Assembly: GCA_900175165.2 (NCBI GenBank)
Contig: FWWN02000692.1
Location: 62,001 to 126,000, forward strand
Reading direction: 5' to 3'
From: Rhizomucor pusillus
Taxonomy: Eukaryota; Mucoromycota; Mucoromycetes; Mucorales; Lichtheimiaceae
DNA length: 64,000 nucleotides
Each line of letters starts with the position of its first letter. Within the stretch, counting starts at the first letter, position 1. A model generated the notes under the pieces. The model saw only the letters and a program-made list of their open reading frames with translations. It was not told the origin of the DNA and did not search any database. Positions 1 to 10,676 of the stretch are shown here, piece after piece. The position numbers were made by a program, and so were the translations under genes.

Positions 1-1984
1 CAGGAGATATCCCAGAAAATCGCCCGAGTTGGCCATAATCTGCTGTCCCCACGTATGCGTTGCAATTGCGTGCAGCGTTGCAAATGCAGCCATTCGGACT
101 TCTGGAACAGGTTGCTTCGCTGTTTGTACTAGGCTTTCAAGAGTTGAAGGTCGACCTTGGAAGCGTTCGGCATTGTCAGATATCTCGCATCCAAGCAAAT
201 GGAATGTGCAAATCTCACCTTCCAACGATCTGTATATATCCTCCGTCATTTGTTCAGTTTCTGGACCATCTCTGACGCAACAGTAAGAGACATGTGACGA
301 CAGTGCCTGTGGAAACTCTTTCCTCTTTACCTTACGGATAGAATTTTAGATAGACTTTGTAGATAGACTGCTTTGATATGGCCAGACGATGTACGGTATG
401 AGTCGACAAAGTAATCTTTCAGTGAGCTTCTAAAGAGAAGCTGGAGATTTGACGGATGTGATCCAATCAATCCAATAGCTGCTATTGCAACTGTCTAAAT
501 GGATACGTCAATACAAAGATGCCTATGAGCAATAGATAGAATTATGAACGTACCAAGATCTCCCTGTTGGTGCTTGTGTCGAGACACCTATGTAATCTGG
601 AGAATACATGGTACTTGCGCTCGATCGGTTCGAATATTATATCCTACGATGTCTTTAGCATATCACACTCTCCAATGTACATATCCCTCTTTGCTTTCAC
701 CTTGTTTCCACCGAGTTTGCCGAAGAATTTAAAGGCGAGTGATTTTGTCAATACTACTCCAGTATCACTCTCGTCTTCGTTATCCATCAATTCAGTGAGA
801 CTATCGAGAACTTCAGCCTTCTCCAAGAACGCAAATCCACTGCTGCTTACTGCAACCTAGGAAGAAAGCTTTGAGCAAGTGATAAATCTTCTAAACCGTA
901 ACCGTAAATCCTTACTTCTCCAAGAATCTCTATGGCGTTGAGCCGTAAGAGCAAATCGGGCGATCTGACTTCGTCGATTAACGTTTGGAGAAGACCAGAA
1001 GTTTTGCCCAGGTCAAATGCGCGGTCGGATGATCCTGATACGTTAACAACAAGTTCATAAACTCGAAACCGTACAGTTTCGTTTCTGAAATACGTTAATA
1101 TTTCCAGCCATGGAATACATGTAGTCGTCGTCATTCTTTACTTTACTTACACACTCAATAGGCTTTGAAGCGCATTTACGTTTTCCTCGAACAAGGCGTT
1201 CGGCACCTTGCTACCGATCTAGATATTCTGCATAAATAGAGGTGCGTAAAACAGGAAAACGGGAGCGCATTCAACATACTTTGCTTGTTAAATCGACCGC
1301 TTTAGACGCAATTCCAGGATCTTGGAATGCTATTGTCGTTATGATCATTGGGAACACGTTAGAGTGTGCCTGTAGAAAATATGCAAGCATCAGAATATGA
1401 AAAAGTTAATGTAATCTCTTCTCTTGGCCAAAGCGGTATATTTTACATACGACTTGCTCTGTCGCCTCGTCTGACTCCAAGCATTTCTCGACTTGTATTA
1501 GTGAGAGCAGGCGGATCGATGGTGAAAAGTGGCCTAGACCCTGCAGCAAGAAAGTCTATACGATGTTGTCCGTGTATGAGACAAGACTTCTTCATGCAAA
1601 TTATCACCTTTCTTTTACCGCATTGCTCTGGTCCCCTACGAGTTCCTGATAGCCGATAGGTTGCAGCAACTTTCCAACGACTTCGCAGAGAATTTTGACC
1701 AAGTACTGCTCCTCCTCGCTGTCGTCTCCGGCCGCTGCAAACATTTGATAGAATGCTCGCAGAGGCACTGTCTCGAAGATAGCTTCGGCCTGCTCTGCCG
1801 CGACATTATCTGCAAGAGACGATCACGTAAGCAGTCTATAGTAACCGGTCAGATCGCGCAGTCCATTACCAGAAAGCGACACTGACAGAGCTCTGAGAGC
1901 GTCAATCTTTTCTCCATTAGAGAAGGACAATGGCGATTCTGCGATTCGCGCGATGCGTTCGAGTGGCGTAACAACAGAAGGCAT
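1..1984 (-). CDS. PSMD5: 26S proteasome non-ATPase subunit 5 (PSMD5/S5B-like) assembly chaperone, C-terminus beyond window
   Basis: PSMD5/S5B is a HEAT/ARM-repeat chaperone that helps assemble the base of the 19S regulatory particle. The start at 1984 reads MPSVVTPLERIARIAE. A 60-base GT-AG intron follows, and the next exon reads SDNVAAEQAEAIFETVPLRA, then ILCEVVGKLLQP. Further exons show GHFSPSIRLLSLIQVEKCL and LNAIEILGEV, and near the window edge RMAAFATLHAIATHTWGQQI, which resembles the late repeats of PSMD5. All are helical-repeat segments separated by short introns. The gene runs off the left edge, so the C-terminus is missing. No lesion was seen. Identity comes from the overall repeat pattern and is fairly secure; exact exon borders after the first two were not all resolved. 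Confidence 0.8.
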
Positions 1985-2625
1985 GTTTCTCAGTGAAAAA
2001 GGAAATTATGCTGCTAGTTGGGGAAATGTTCTCGTCTTTTTTAACTTATACAAATAAACTAGAATAGCTATAACCACTTAGGAAAATCCAACTAAAGGAC
2101 CGTTTTCCTACTCGATCCTGATGGTATGGCTCCGTTCTGACATACGTTGCTTTGAAATTCATGCAATTAGTATGCAAGCTCATCCATATTTTAAATCAAT
2201 ATTTCGAAAAGCCTACTGGTATACACCGGATGGTAAAGTATATATAGAGCGTCCGCAAATTCATAAACAATTCAGGTATACAATGGATTACTAGAGGATG
2301 TACCTGAATATGCTGTAGGAAACACCGTTTACATAACCAACCCATTGGTTTGATCCCTCAACACTCCTCTGGATTCCGTGATGGATACATAAATAATGTT
2401 TTCTTCTATCACATGCGAGCTACAAGATAGTATAGCTGCGCAAAAAGAGGAAAGAAGAGCAAGAGTGCTTCAAAAAGTACATTCATAGTGTCTTCAATCT
2501 CAACTCGAAAAATACTTTTGCCGCTTCACTTATCCTCTGCTTAGAAATAACTGTTCTCTCTTCCATAACTTATCACAAAGTCTTCTCGAGCTGTTTATAA
2601 TTACATCAAGCTGCAGTATACTAAT
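1985..2625. other. Intergenic, no gene seen
   Basis: AT-rich spacer between the start of the PSMD5-like gene and the 3' end of the peptidase gene. It must hold the PSMD5 promoter. I saw no open frame with family character and no tRNA. Confidence 0.6.
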
Positions 2626-5263
2626 TTATTTGGTAGAAAGCCAATCTCTAGCTTTATCGATGCTGAGAGAAGCACGCTCTTCGGTGTGCTTGACCAAATC
2701 ATCATCGCCCGAGTCCAGGGCGTCGACGATAGCAGGGAATACCTGAGAGTCATACCCGGTCCAAAGGCCTGGGGCGTAGACGACATGCTTGAACCAAGTA
2801 CGATCCTTGATGCCCTCGGGATCCACGAAACCGCGCTCAAAGTAGGTAAGGCGCTTGTTGGTACGGGCGACGCGGCGAGCAACTTTGGCTGGAAGCTTCT
2901 CGTTGTCATCAACGAATTTTTGTACCTTTGCATCGAGACGAGCACGACGCTTTTCAAAGTGGCTAGCAGCATCTGAAAGTTTGCCAATGGACTCCTTCAG
3001 CAGAGAAAAGTCCTTGGATTGTGCAGAGTAAGCAGAAAGTTCGTCGACATAGCCGTCCAGAGCTTCCGCGTAGTCATTTGGAGAAATCGGTAATATGACA
3101 GAGTCAGAGAGGCGCAGAGTCATCAAACCCCAAATCTTGGTGAGTGTTTGGTGGTAGTAAAAATCGGGATCACCAAACTTTTCCATCCAGTGGAAGCTGT
3201 CGTAGTTGCTATGGTAAACGCCATAGTCGCCCTCAAATTCCATGCTGATACTGGCAATACCGAGATGATCCAAGAAAGGAACAAAATCAGAACCGGAGCC
3301 AAGGTTGCGGACGGTTGGTTTGGGAGATGGCGTGCCAGTTCGGTTAGTGAACTCGCTCCAAGCCTCATACACGGTCTTGCCAGTTCGAGGGTCCTGAATA
3401 CTGCTAGTTACTTCATAGATCAAGTTGCTAAGAGATGGGGAAGCAGCTGCTTGGAAGTGAGGACCGGATACAGCAACGTCTACGTTAATGTAGACGACAG
3501 CCTTCTCTCTGAGCCAATCCCGGTTATCCTCTACCCATTCGGTGGAACCGACCAAACCATACTCTTCAGCATCCCAGGATGCAAAAAGGATGGTTCGAGC
3601 AGGACGCCAACCAGTCTTTAACAATTCGCCAAAGACACGGACCAGCTCAAGCTACAATGATTGTCACAGTTAGGTATCCTGTATTCCAAGTGAAGTGAAG
3701 ATTCTGATTAGTCATACCAAAGTTGCAGAGCCCGATGAGGGATCGACAGCACCGTAAACCCAGGCATCGCGGTGGTTGCCAAGCACAATGACGCTGTCGG
3801 GATCCACTGCGCCTTCGATAACACCGATAACATCCCATATAGGTGTAATCTTTTCATCAATAATGTTGACCAGGTTCACATCCCCTTCGCTGGGTCCGCT
3901 GTAATAGTCAACTTCTTCGAGGCCTCCAGCCCAATCGTTTTCACCACGGACACCGTGGCCCTGGGTAGCCTTGAGCAAAGGAAGTGCGTCTCTCCAGGAG
4001 ATAGGCAAGGATGGGATCTTGGCAAGACCATGAACTTCGTCTCTATCGAGTCTTGGTGCATCCTTAGTGGCAGCGTATCCAGGAGTAAGAGGATCACCAG
4101 TTGTCAAGGACAAGTATTGGACAGATCCACGTTGCACAGAACTTGGCGAGCGCCTGATAAAGTTTGTCAAAAGTGAGATGTATACAATATTCGATAAGGT
4201 ACGAATTCGTCGCTTTGGAGACATACCATGGTCCTTCAGGGTAAGACTTGGCAGGGTTGACGTAAGGATATCCTTCCTTGTTGATCGGTCCATCGTCGAT
4301 AGGGTCAGAGTAAATAAGAGCGCCAGCGCAACCAAACTTTTCAGCAGCGCGAACCTTGAGACCACGGAAAGCACCACCGTAGCGCATCAAGGCAATGGTT
4401 CCAGTGAGGTTAACTCCCTGGTCTACAAGGTATTGGAAATCTTCAACGCGTCCGTAGTTTGCATAAACGACAGGACCGGTGGCAGTGCCATTTTTGGAAT
4501 AGCCTAGTAATGCCAAATATGTCAAATTGAGCCCAAACAGGTTTCTCGTGAGTTTGCAACAGTAGTCTCTTTCCTGGACATTACCATGGAACGTGGGAAC
4601 GTTGTCAGGGTCTTTGCTGGTTTCGTCCTCGTCAACAACATCTTCGCGCAGCTCAGCTTCGTAGCGAAGCTCCTCTGGACCCGAGACGATGGCAAGTCGA
4701 TGTTTAACAGGATAGTTGAGCAAAGGATAGTATGTCTTGATGGTCGTATTGGCGATTCCAAATTCAATGAACTTGTCGCGAGTCCACTCAGCCTGGGACC
4801 TATCGCTTTCAGTTCCAGCAAGATGCGCAACGGAGGTATAATGCTTGAGATAACCGCGAATATTTTCATTGTCAGGAAGATCAAGCACAAGCTTTTCAGC
4901 ATGCAGTATTTGGTCTTTTCCAGGCCAGAGCTCTGCATAATAATGTCATCAATTAACACCGCGGTCCCAAAGTGGAAAAGTCGCGTCGATCTGTAAATAC
5001 TTACGGCCATCATCGGAGCCCTTGATGAAATACGCAATCAATCCACCAAGACCAGCGAGTACCAGGATGATTGCAATCACGATAAGCGCATTCTTGATCC
5101 AGGTTCGTCTGGGAGGCTGCAGTGTCATGCTCTGCCTGTCGATGAGTGGAGCGCGCTCTCCCTTGGAGCCAACTGCGTGCTCCCACCATCGGCGGAGGCG
5201 GCCGGGCTGGTTTGTGCCCGCGCTGTTCTCCTCTTGCGGCACTGAAGAGTATCCTTGAGCCAT
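2626..5263 (-). CDS. Glutamate carboxypeptidase II-like / transferrin-receptor-like M28B zinc peptidase (Vps70-type)
   Basis: Type II membrane peptidase of family M28B. The start at 5263 gives a cytosolic head (MAQGYSSVPQEE) with one membrane helix near residues 57-78 (ALIVIAIILVLAGLGGLIAY). Then come the PA domain (VVYANYGRVEDFQ), the peptidase core and a C-terminal TFR-dimerisation domain ending at 2626. The dinuclear zinc and catalytic residues look intact: GNHRDAWVYGAVDP, FASWDAEEYGLVGS, the Asp in YINVDVAV and the His in GVYHSNYDSF. Introns were placed at about 5004-4933, 4584-4504, in the 4220-4150 region and at about 3716-3651, all with GT-AG ends; the first fuses SDDG to QLWPGKDQ in frame. 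It is probably vacuolar or Golgi located, as for fungal Vps70 and Tre1/2 relatives, and might be a receptor-type paralogue, but intact zinc ligands favour an active enzyme. Confidence 0.9.
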
Positions 5264-6177
5264 AAGAAGGAGGAGGAAGAAGAAAAAGGAGGAAGAGATG
5301 TAAATTGAATCGATGGCTTCCGTGCACTCGGTTAAAAGCGGAGATCAACTTGTAAAAACTGCAGAATGCATGCAAACACCGAGGTGTCGGATGGAAGAAC
5401 ACGCCCTTTGCGTGCTTGACGTATCACAACGACAATACCCTATCTCCCAATTCGCTTTTGCTTTTACGATCCTATCAAAGTATCGCGCCATTCTCTGCAT
5501 AAACTTTCCTCCCTGCTCTATCATTCAAGTCCTGCTTACTTGGGCAAGGGTAGTTCACGGCCATGTCGGAGCCGTTTCCAGGCAGCAACACTTGCTCTTG
5601 TCAGCGAGGTACAAAGGTCCAACATAAAGCGTGGGATATTTGCAAGATGTAATCGATAAATATGATATTAGATAATCAATTCCTTTACTAAGGCTTTGGT
5701 GTTGTTCCTCAGAGTGTGAGTTCGCCCTGTTCGGCGGAACCTGAGCAGGCTAGGGTGGGATTCATGCAGACAATGGGTGAACCAAAATACTGGGTCTTAC
5801 GCAGAAACAACCCGACAGTCAAGGTTGTAGACAGGCTGTATACAGACATATATCAATGCTAAGTATTTGTATTACTCTAGACACAATCGCAATGGAAACA
5901 AGCGCCTGGGCTCTTGCCATGACAACGAGGAGCAAGACTTTGTGAGCATGCACCATGGCTTGATGCGCTTTTGAAGCCTACATTAGTAAATCTATCGATG
6001 CATTCCCCACCCCCTGTTATATGATATCGGGATCTCGCCTTTTGATCTATCAATGTAATTGCCCCATGTTATATGACATCGGGCTTTTTGCCGTTTGACA
6101 GAGCGATCCATAAAAGAACTACACGAATCTACACTTTACAGTTTGTTGGTTCTTTCAAAAGCTTTTGAGGGGCCACT
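5264..6177. other. Divergent intergenic region
   Basis: Spacer between two divergently oriented genes. It holds the presumed promoter of the peptidase gene, a purine-rich stretch just upstream of that gene, and near the right end a repeated motif and a TATA-like CATAAAAG at about 6110. An open stretch at 5313-5627 has no family character. Confidence 0.6.
6012..6083 (+). promoter_or_regulatory. Duplicated promoter element, two copies about 51 bp apart
   Basis: Two near-identical blocks at 6012-6030 and 6062-6083. Their shared core is TGTTATATGAYATCGGG, with Y being T in the first copy and C in the second. They lie 95-165 bases upstream of the dehydrogenase reading frame, just before a TATA-like box. 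The arrangement looks like paired binding sites for one regulator, though none is identified. Confidence 0.4.
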
Positions 6178-7505
6178 GTGTCTGGATTCAAGATTAAAGC
6201 ATTTCCTACCACTGACAAACCCGGGAAGCTCAAAGAGTTTACCTACGATGCGCCTCCATTGAAAGGCGACGAAGTTTACATCAAACTGCTGGCCTGCGGT
6301 CTATCTCACACCGACGTGCTTTACATGTCTCAACCGGACACGATCCTGGCCATGAACCCGTTGGAGAAATAGTAGAAGTGGGTAAAAATGTTAAGCGATA
6401 CAAGAAAGGCGATGTTGTCGGGTGAGTGACGAGTTACAAGGTTAGTGTTTAATCCAATAATAACAGTCGCTAATTGTAAACTGTAGCTATTCGTACTTGA
6501 GAGACTGTTGCTTGAACTGTCGTCAATGCATTTCTGGCAACGATATTATGTGCCCGGACCATGTCCTGTATCCAGAAGGGAACAATAATGGGTTCGCACA
6601 CGGTGTTGTCTGCAAGGAAGGGTACGTAAAAGGATTAGCCTGATATGCTCGTTGCTAAGCAAAATATAAAAATCTAGCTTTGTATATAAGATTCCAGATG
6701 GTTTCACGCCTCAGGAGGCAGCACCTCTAATGTGCACTGGATTGACCGTTTTTACTGCTCTGCCGCAAGCCAAACTGTTGCCGACAGCTAGAATTGCAGT
6801 CGTCGGCATCGGTGGTCTTGGACACTTGGCACTTCAATTCGCAAGTGCATGGGGTTGCCATGTTACAGCTATCTCTCATACACCCGTAAGTCAATTTTTT
6901 TATTCTGCATATTTGACATACCATTTTGTGTAATCTAACAGGGTCATCTCTATATTAGAACAAGAAAGACGAATGCCTTACGTTCGGTGCACACGAGTTC
7001 ATGGTTTCCAAGGACTTTACACCTGAATACATCGAAATAGCCTCCAAGTTTGACTTGATTTTGGATACTGTCAGCATTGATCTGGAATGGGACACATATC
7101 TTGATCTTTTGGATAGGTAAGTTGGCCATCACCAGGATGTTGCTTCGTCATTTGGCTTACGAATTAATGATATATAGAACGGATCTTTCTTCTTGATTGG
7201 TATTCCCAACGGTCCAATTCAGATCAAAGGTGTCATGCCCTTCTTGCAAAACCAGCGCGTTTTCAAAGGTGCCATTCTCAGCGGTAGACACGCTGTGGAA
7301 TTGATGCTTGAGTTTGCTCAACGTCACAGTGTCAAGCCTGCCATTAAGGAATATCCCTTGGTGACATAAAAAGCGACAAGATCATGTAGCTTACTCTATT
7401 GATTAATTTATTTACTTATAGACGACAGAAGGTATTGAAAAAGCCATCAAAGACAGCGAATCGAACAAGGTTCGGTACAGAGCAGTGCTTGTCCCGCAAC
7501 ATTAA
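6178..7505 (+). pseudogene. Zinc-dependent medium-chain alcohol dehydrogenase, apparently decayed
   Basis: The exons read as a zinc alcohol dehydrogenase of the MDR superfamily: structural-zinc cysteines around NCRQCISGNDIMC, the nucleotide-binding VVGIGGLGHLALQFASAWG and a family-like C-terminus ending RYRAVLVPQH. Introns are short and GT-AG. Three defects sit in the first exon. The natural start position is GTG (6178), with an in-frame TGA just upstream at 6166. The catalytic-zinc Cys of the CGLCHTD motif is Ser (TCT at 6304-6306). The frame breaks near 6348-6350, where one missing G turns the expected GHEPVGEIVEVG into a quick stop. Downstream exons are otherwise well preserved, so decay is recent or some lesions are sequencing errors. 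An unseen upstream exon could supply a start but would not repair the other two. Confidence 0.7.
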
Positions 7506-7633
7506 CAGCAAGAAAAAATCGTCCGTTACTTTAAATATTTGAGCCTCCCCGTTTTTCGTTTCTTGTAAATAAAAAAGAATGCATGCTTTCGAGAAGGGAA
7601 GCGATTATCTTCCTTGTTAGTTTTTAATATTAT

Positions 7634-9768
7634 TTAGAGAGAAATGTACAATGATTGAAGTTTGCCCATAGGATATACAATCATGCCAGCAGCATAAAGT
7701 CCTACTGATAAACCGAGTGCGACTTGCAGCATTTGAAGTGCAAATAGTGCTTGCGTAGGATCATCTTGATACAACAGTGCAAATGCACTACGAACACCTT
7801 TTCACATTAATGTTGATGAGACATGTAAAAAGTATATATAACTTATTGGTTCAACTTACCTATGCTACCAGGCACCAAGAGTGTAATGCCAACGCAAAGC
7901 GGGCCCAAGGTTGGTTCTCCTGTCAATTTGCATGCAAAGTTCGAATACAGTCCCATCGAGAAGGCAGCAATAGTGCTCAAGATTTGAGCGTCTCTAACTA
8001 CTTTGCCGAGGAAATAAAGGACGCAGAACCCAACGGTGGCGCAACATATTTGGGTAGTGTATTGATGCCGAGAAGAGCCGTAGCTCAAGCCAATGGAAAT
8101 GCTCATCACTGGAACGAGCAGAATAAAGAACCATGGTGAGACTGGTGGTCCGCAATATCCGTCATCAGCAATCTCCGGATCAAGAGTAAGGTACAAGCGG
8201 CTGCCAATCTGGAGTCCATAGGCAAGCATAAATGCAAGAATGGTTGCGTATGTGAGTCGTATAGCACCAGTTGTAACCTGCCGAGAAGTAATTTCCATCT
8301 ACGTGGCACAAAATCATTATTTTTCACACATTTTAAATTAACGGCTGTGTAAAGTCTGCTTACGACTGACATGGTCATTCCGTAGCCAGGAAGCAGGATC
8401 AGAATGGACGATACTGCAACTTTGGTAAAGCAGGCATATCGGTTTAAAGCGCGAGCAAAGAAGCCGACAAGTATGCTGCAAGAGACCTCGTAGACAGGAC
8501 CGTATGCAGGGAAGTTGTTTGCTGCAATGAAAAGCAATGCTGCCACGAGGCCGGCAGCTCCAGCCGCCGAAGCATCTATCCAAGTACCCTCAAACATGCA
8601 CGCAGTAGCAGTGAACCCTGTCAATGCAAAGGAGAGGCATACTGCAATGTTACTGCAGGTCGGTTTTGAAGCTAGAATCCGTTTTAACGATGCAAGACAT
8701 TCTTCTGGACCAAAATGACCTTTGTAAAAGTTGTTCATGGTTCGTACGACGCGCGATACTCGCCATACATCCATTGCTTGTGGCGACTTGACAGCGACGG
8801 TTTCTGGCTCTGCTAAGCGCGGATTTGTAACAGATACCAGTACCAGATCAGGAACTATTGAAAAACTGGCTTGTACCTTGAGCATTTTCGCAGCATGCTT
8901 CATTGACTCCTCCTATCATACATTGCAATGTATCTTTTCTTTAGATGGATAACTCAAGCAAAAGGAGAAAGAAGAAAAAGACTTTCTACATGCAAGATAC
9001 TTCACTTACTACCCTGTGGCAAGGTACACCGAACTGTAGTAGACTTTGGCCCAAGGTCAAGACGATTGCTTTTTTGGTGTGGAATAGTTGCTCGTGCGTA
9101 GTAGCACTTGGCATCGTCGGTACATCTTGCGATACATTAACATAGATATCGTCGCTACCATCCGGCTTTTCGTTAATGGCATCTTTGCTGCTTGCGGGAG
9201 ACGATGTTGATGCTTCGAATGTCGTTGCGCTGCTATCGCATATATTTTTGGATGCATGATCTGTGTTGAAAAGATCGTCGCTGTTTTTCATGCTGCTTCT
9301 ACTGGCAGTAGAAGTAACCGTCTTGTCATCCTCTTCGTCATTGTCCTCGGATATGTTCTTTTTGCACTTGTCATCTTCGTTGCTAGACAAGTATGGTAAC
9401 TTTGGCTTCTTTGGAGACGTTATCGAGTCTGATGGCGGCCTGGCCCGCTTTCGAGCAGATGGAAACTGTATCCGCTTCTCATCCTTCTCTAGAACGTTCG
9501 CATTAGGTAATGGTTCAGCGCAATCAGTTTTTGATAAATATGAGCTAGATGAAGAATCGGCACAGGTTGCAACCATTGTTTCGCTGCTGAAGGATCGATT
9601 GGATACATATCGTCGGTCAAGAGTGTCAATATCCGCCGCCGCTCGGTCTTTGAGCCGTGGAACGTCTTGCATATCATTACAGTACATATCGCCAGATCGG
9701 CTGTCGGTTGCAAGGATTGTTGCGGAAACAAATGGATTTGACGGGGGAATATTTTGCTCAGTAGACAT
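7634..9768 (-). CDS. ThrE/Prm10-like multi-pass membrane protein (DUF1212, putative threonine/serine exporter family)
   Basis: A polar, serine- and acid-rich N-terminus (starting MSTEQNIPPSNPF) leads to the family's conserved cytosolic half (KKAIVLTLGQSLLQFGVPCH, then AAKMLKVQASFSIVPDLVLV). About ten hydrophobic segments follow, including AVSSILILLPGYGMTMSV and EPTLGPLCVGITLLVPGSIG, and the protein ends with MIVYPMGKLQSLYISL. These match the ThrE / Prm10 (pheromone-regulated membrane protein) family, whose fungal members have no firmly known substrate. Three introns: the first joins CHR to EESMKHAAKM, the others lie near 8300-8360 and 7790-7855. The stop is TAA at 7634. Its 3' end faces that of the dehydrogenase (convergent). 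Confidence 0.85.
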
Positions 9769-10676
9769 GGCGTTCTATGATTGCATTTAGAGGGCGAAAG
9801 AGAAGAATCCCTTTAGCATACATGGTATGCCTTGACTAGTCTATTCGTAGACGAGCGTACGATGTCATTGCATACGGACACGTTGCAGAAGCAGGACTTT
9901 TTATGCGCACAGTTACGTATAGCGTTTCTTTATAAAACAGATTCTCAAGATCGTACATATTACTATTATATTTCTTCCTAAAATATGAAGGATGACCAGC
10001 CATGTCAAGATTGCGGTGCTGTGATGACGGTTATTATCGCCCACGAAGCAGGCCGTGAATCAATGTTTCGCACGGCCGCGAAAGTGAGAAAGACCTACCA
10101 AGGCTTGCGTCGGCGATGCATGCCCAATCGAGAAACGGTTTGCAGCTTCCGCAGCTACAGGAAAGATGTGCTATGCTTGAAGCGTACCTGCGCTCCTTGA
10201 AAGTTTTCTCGATTCTCGTTATCGGGGAGAACATCGGCATCTAAGCAATCCACTAGCTATGGTCAGGATAGAAACGCAAATTGTAAAGAGCTATCGCGAT
10301 GTCATGCATAAAACTTGCAACTTTTTCTTCACCATCTGCCGTTACTGCGGCTAATCCCCAATCATATGAATGTGCCGCCAAAAGCACACATTTTGGGTAA
10401 GACTTGACAAGCGTGCAAGTGGTGCTGCTATATATAACGTGCACTTTTGACTGTGAGATAAAGAAGATGAAAAGCAAGTTTAAGTGTAGCAATGAAATCC
10501 TGACAACACACGTGCTTTCCTTTGCGAATTTTTCTTGCGAACTTTAGCACTGCATGTACTTGCTGTTTCTTCTTTCCATCACATATAACGTTCCTCTTCT
10601 TGTCCTACCAGTCTTCCGAGATACGATCTAGGAATCAGTTTACAGAATCGCAATCACGCTAGAGTTTGCTGACACA
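9769..10676. other. Divergent intergenic region with possible gene fragment
   Basis: Separates the Prm10-like gene (minus) from COP1 (plus). A minus-strand stretch at 10253-10492 contains YPKCVLLAAHSYDWGLAAVT, faintly like the late motif of haloacid-dehalogenase hydrolases, but no start or catalytic aspartate motif was found nearby. The right part is the COP1 promoter. Confidence 0.4.
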
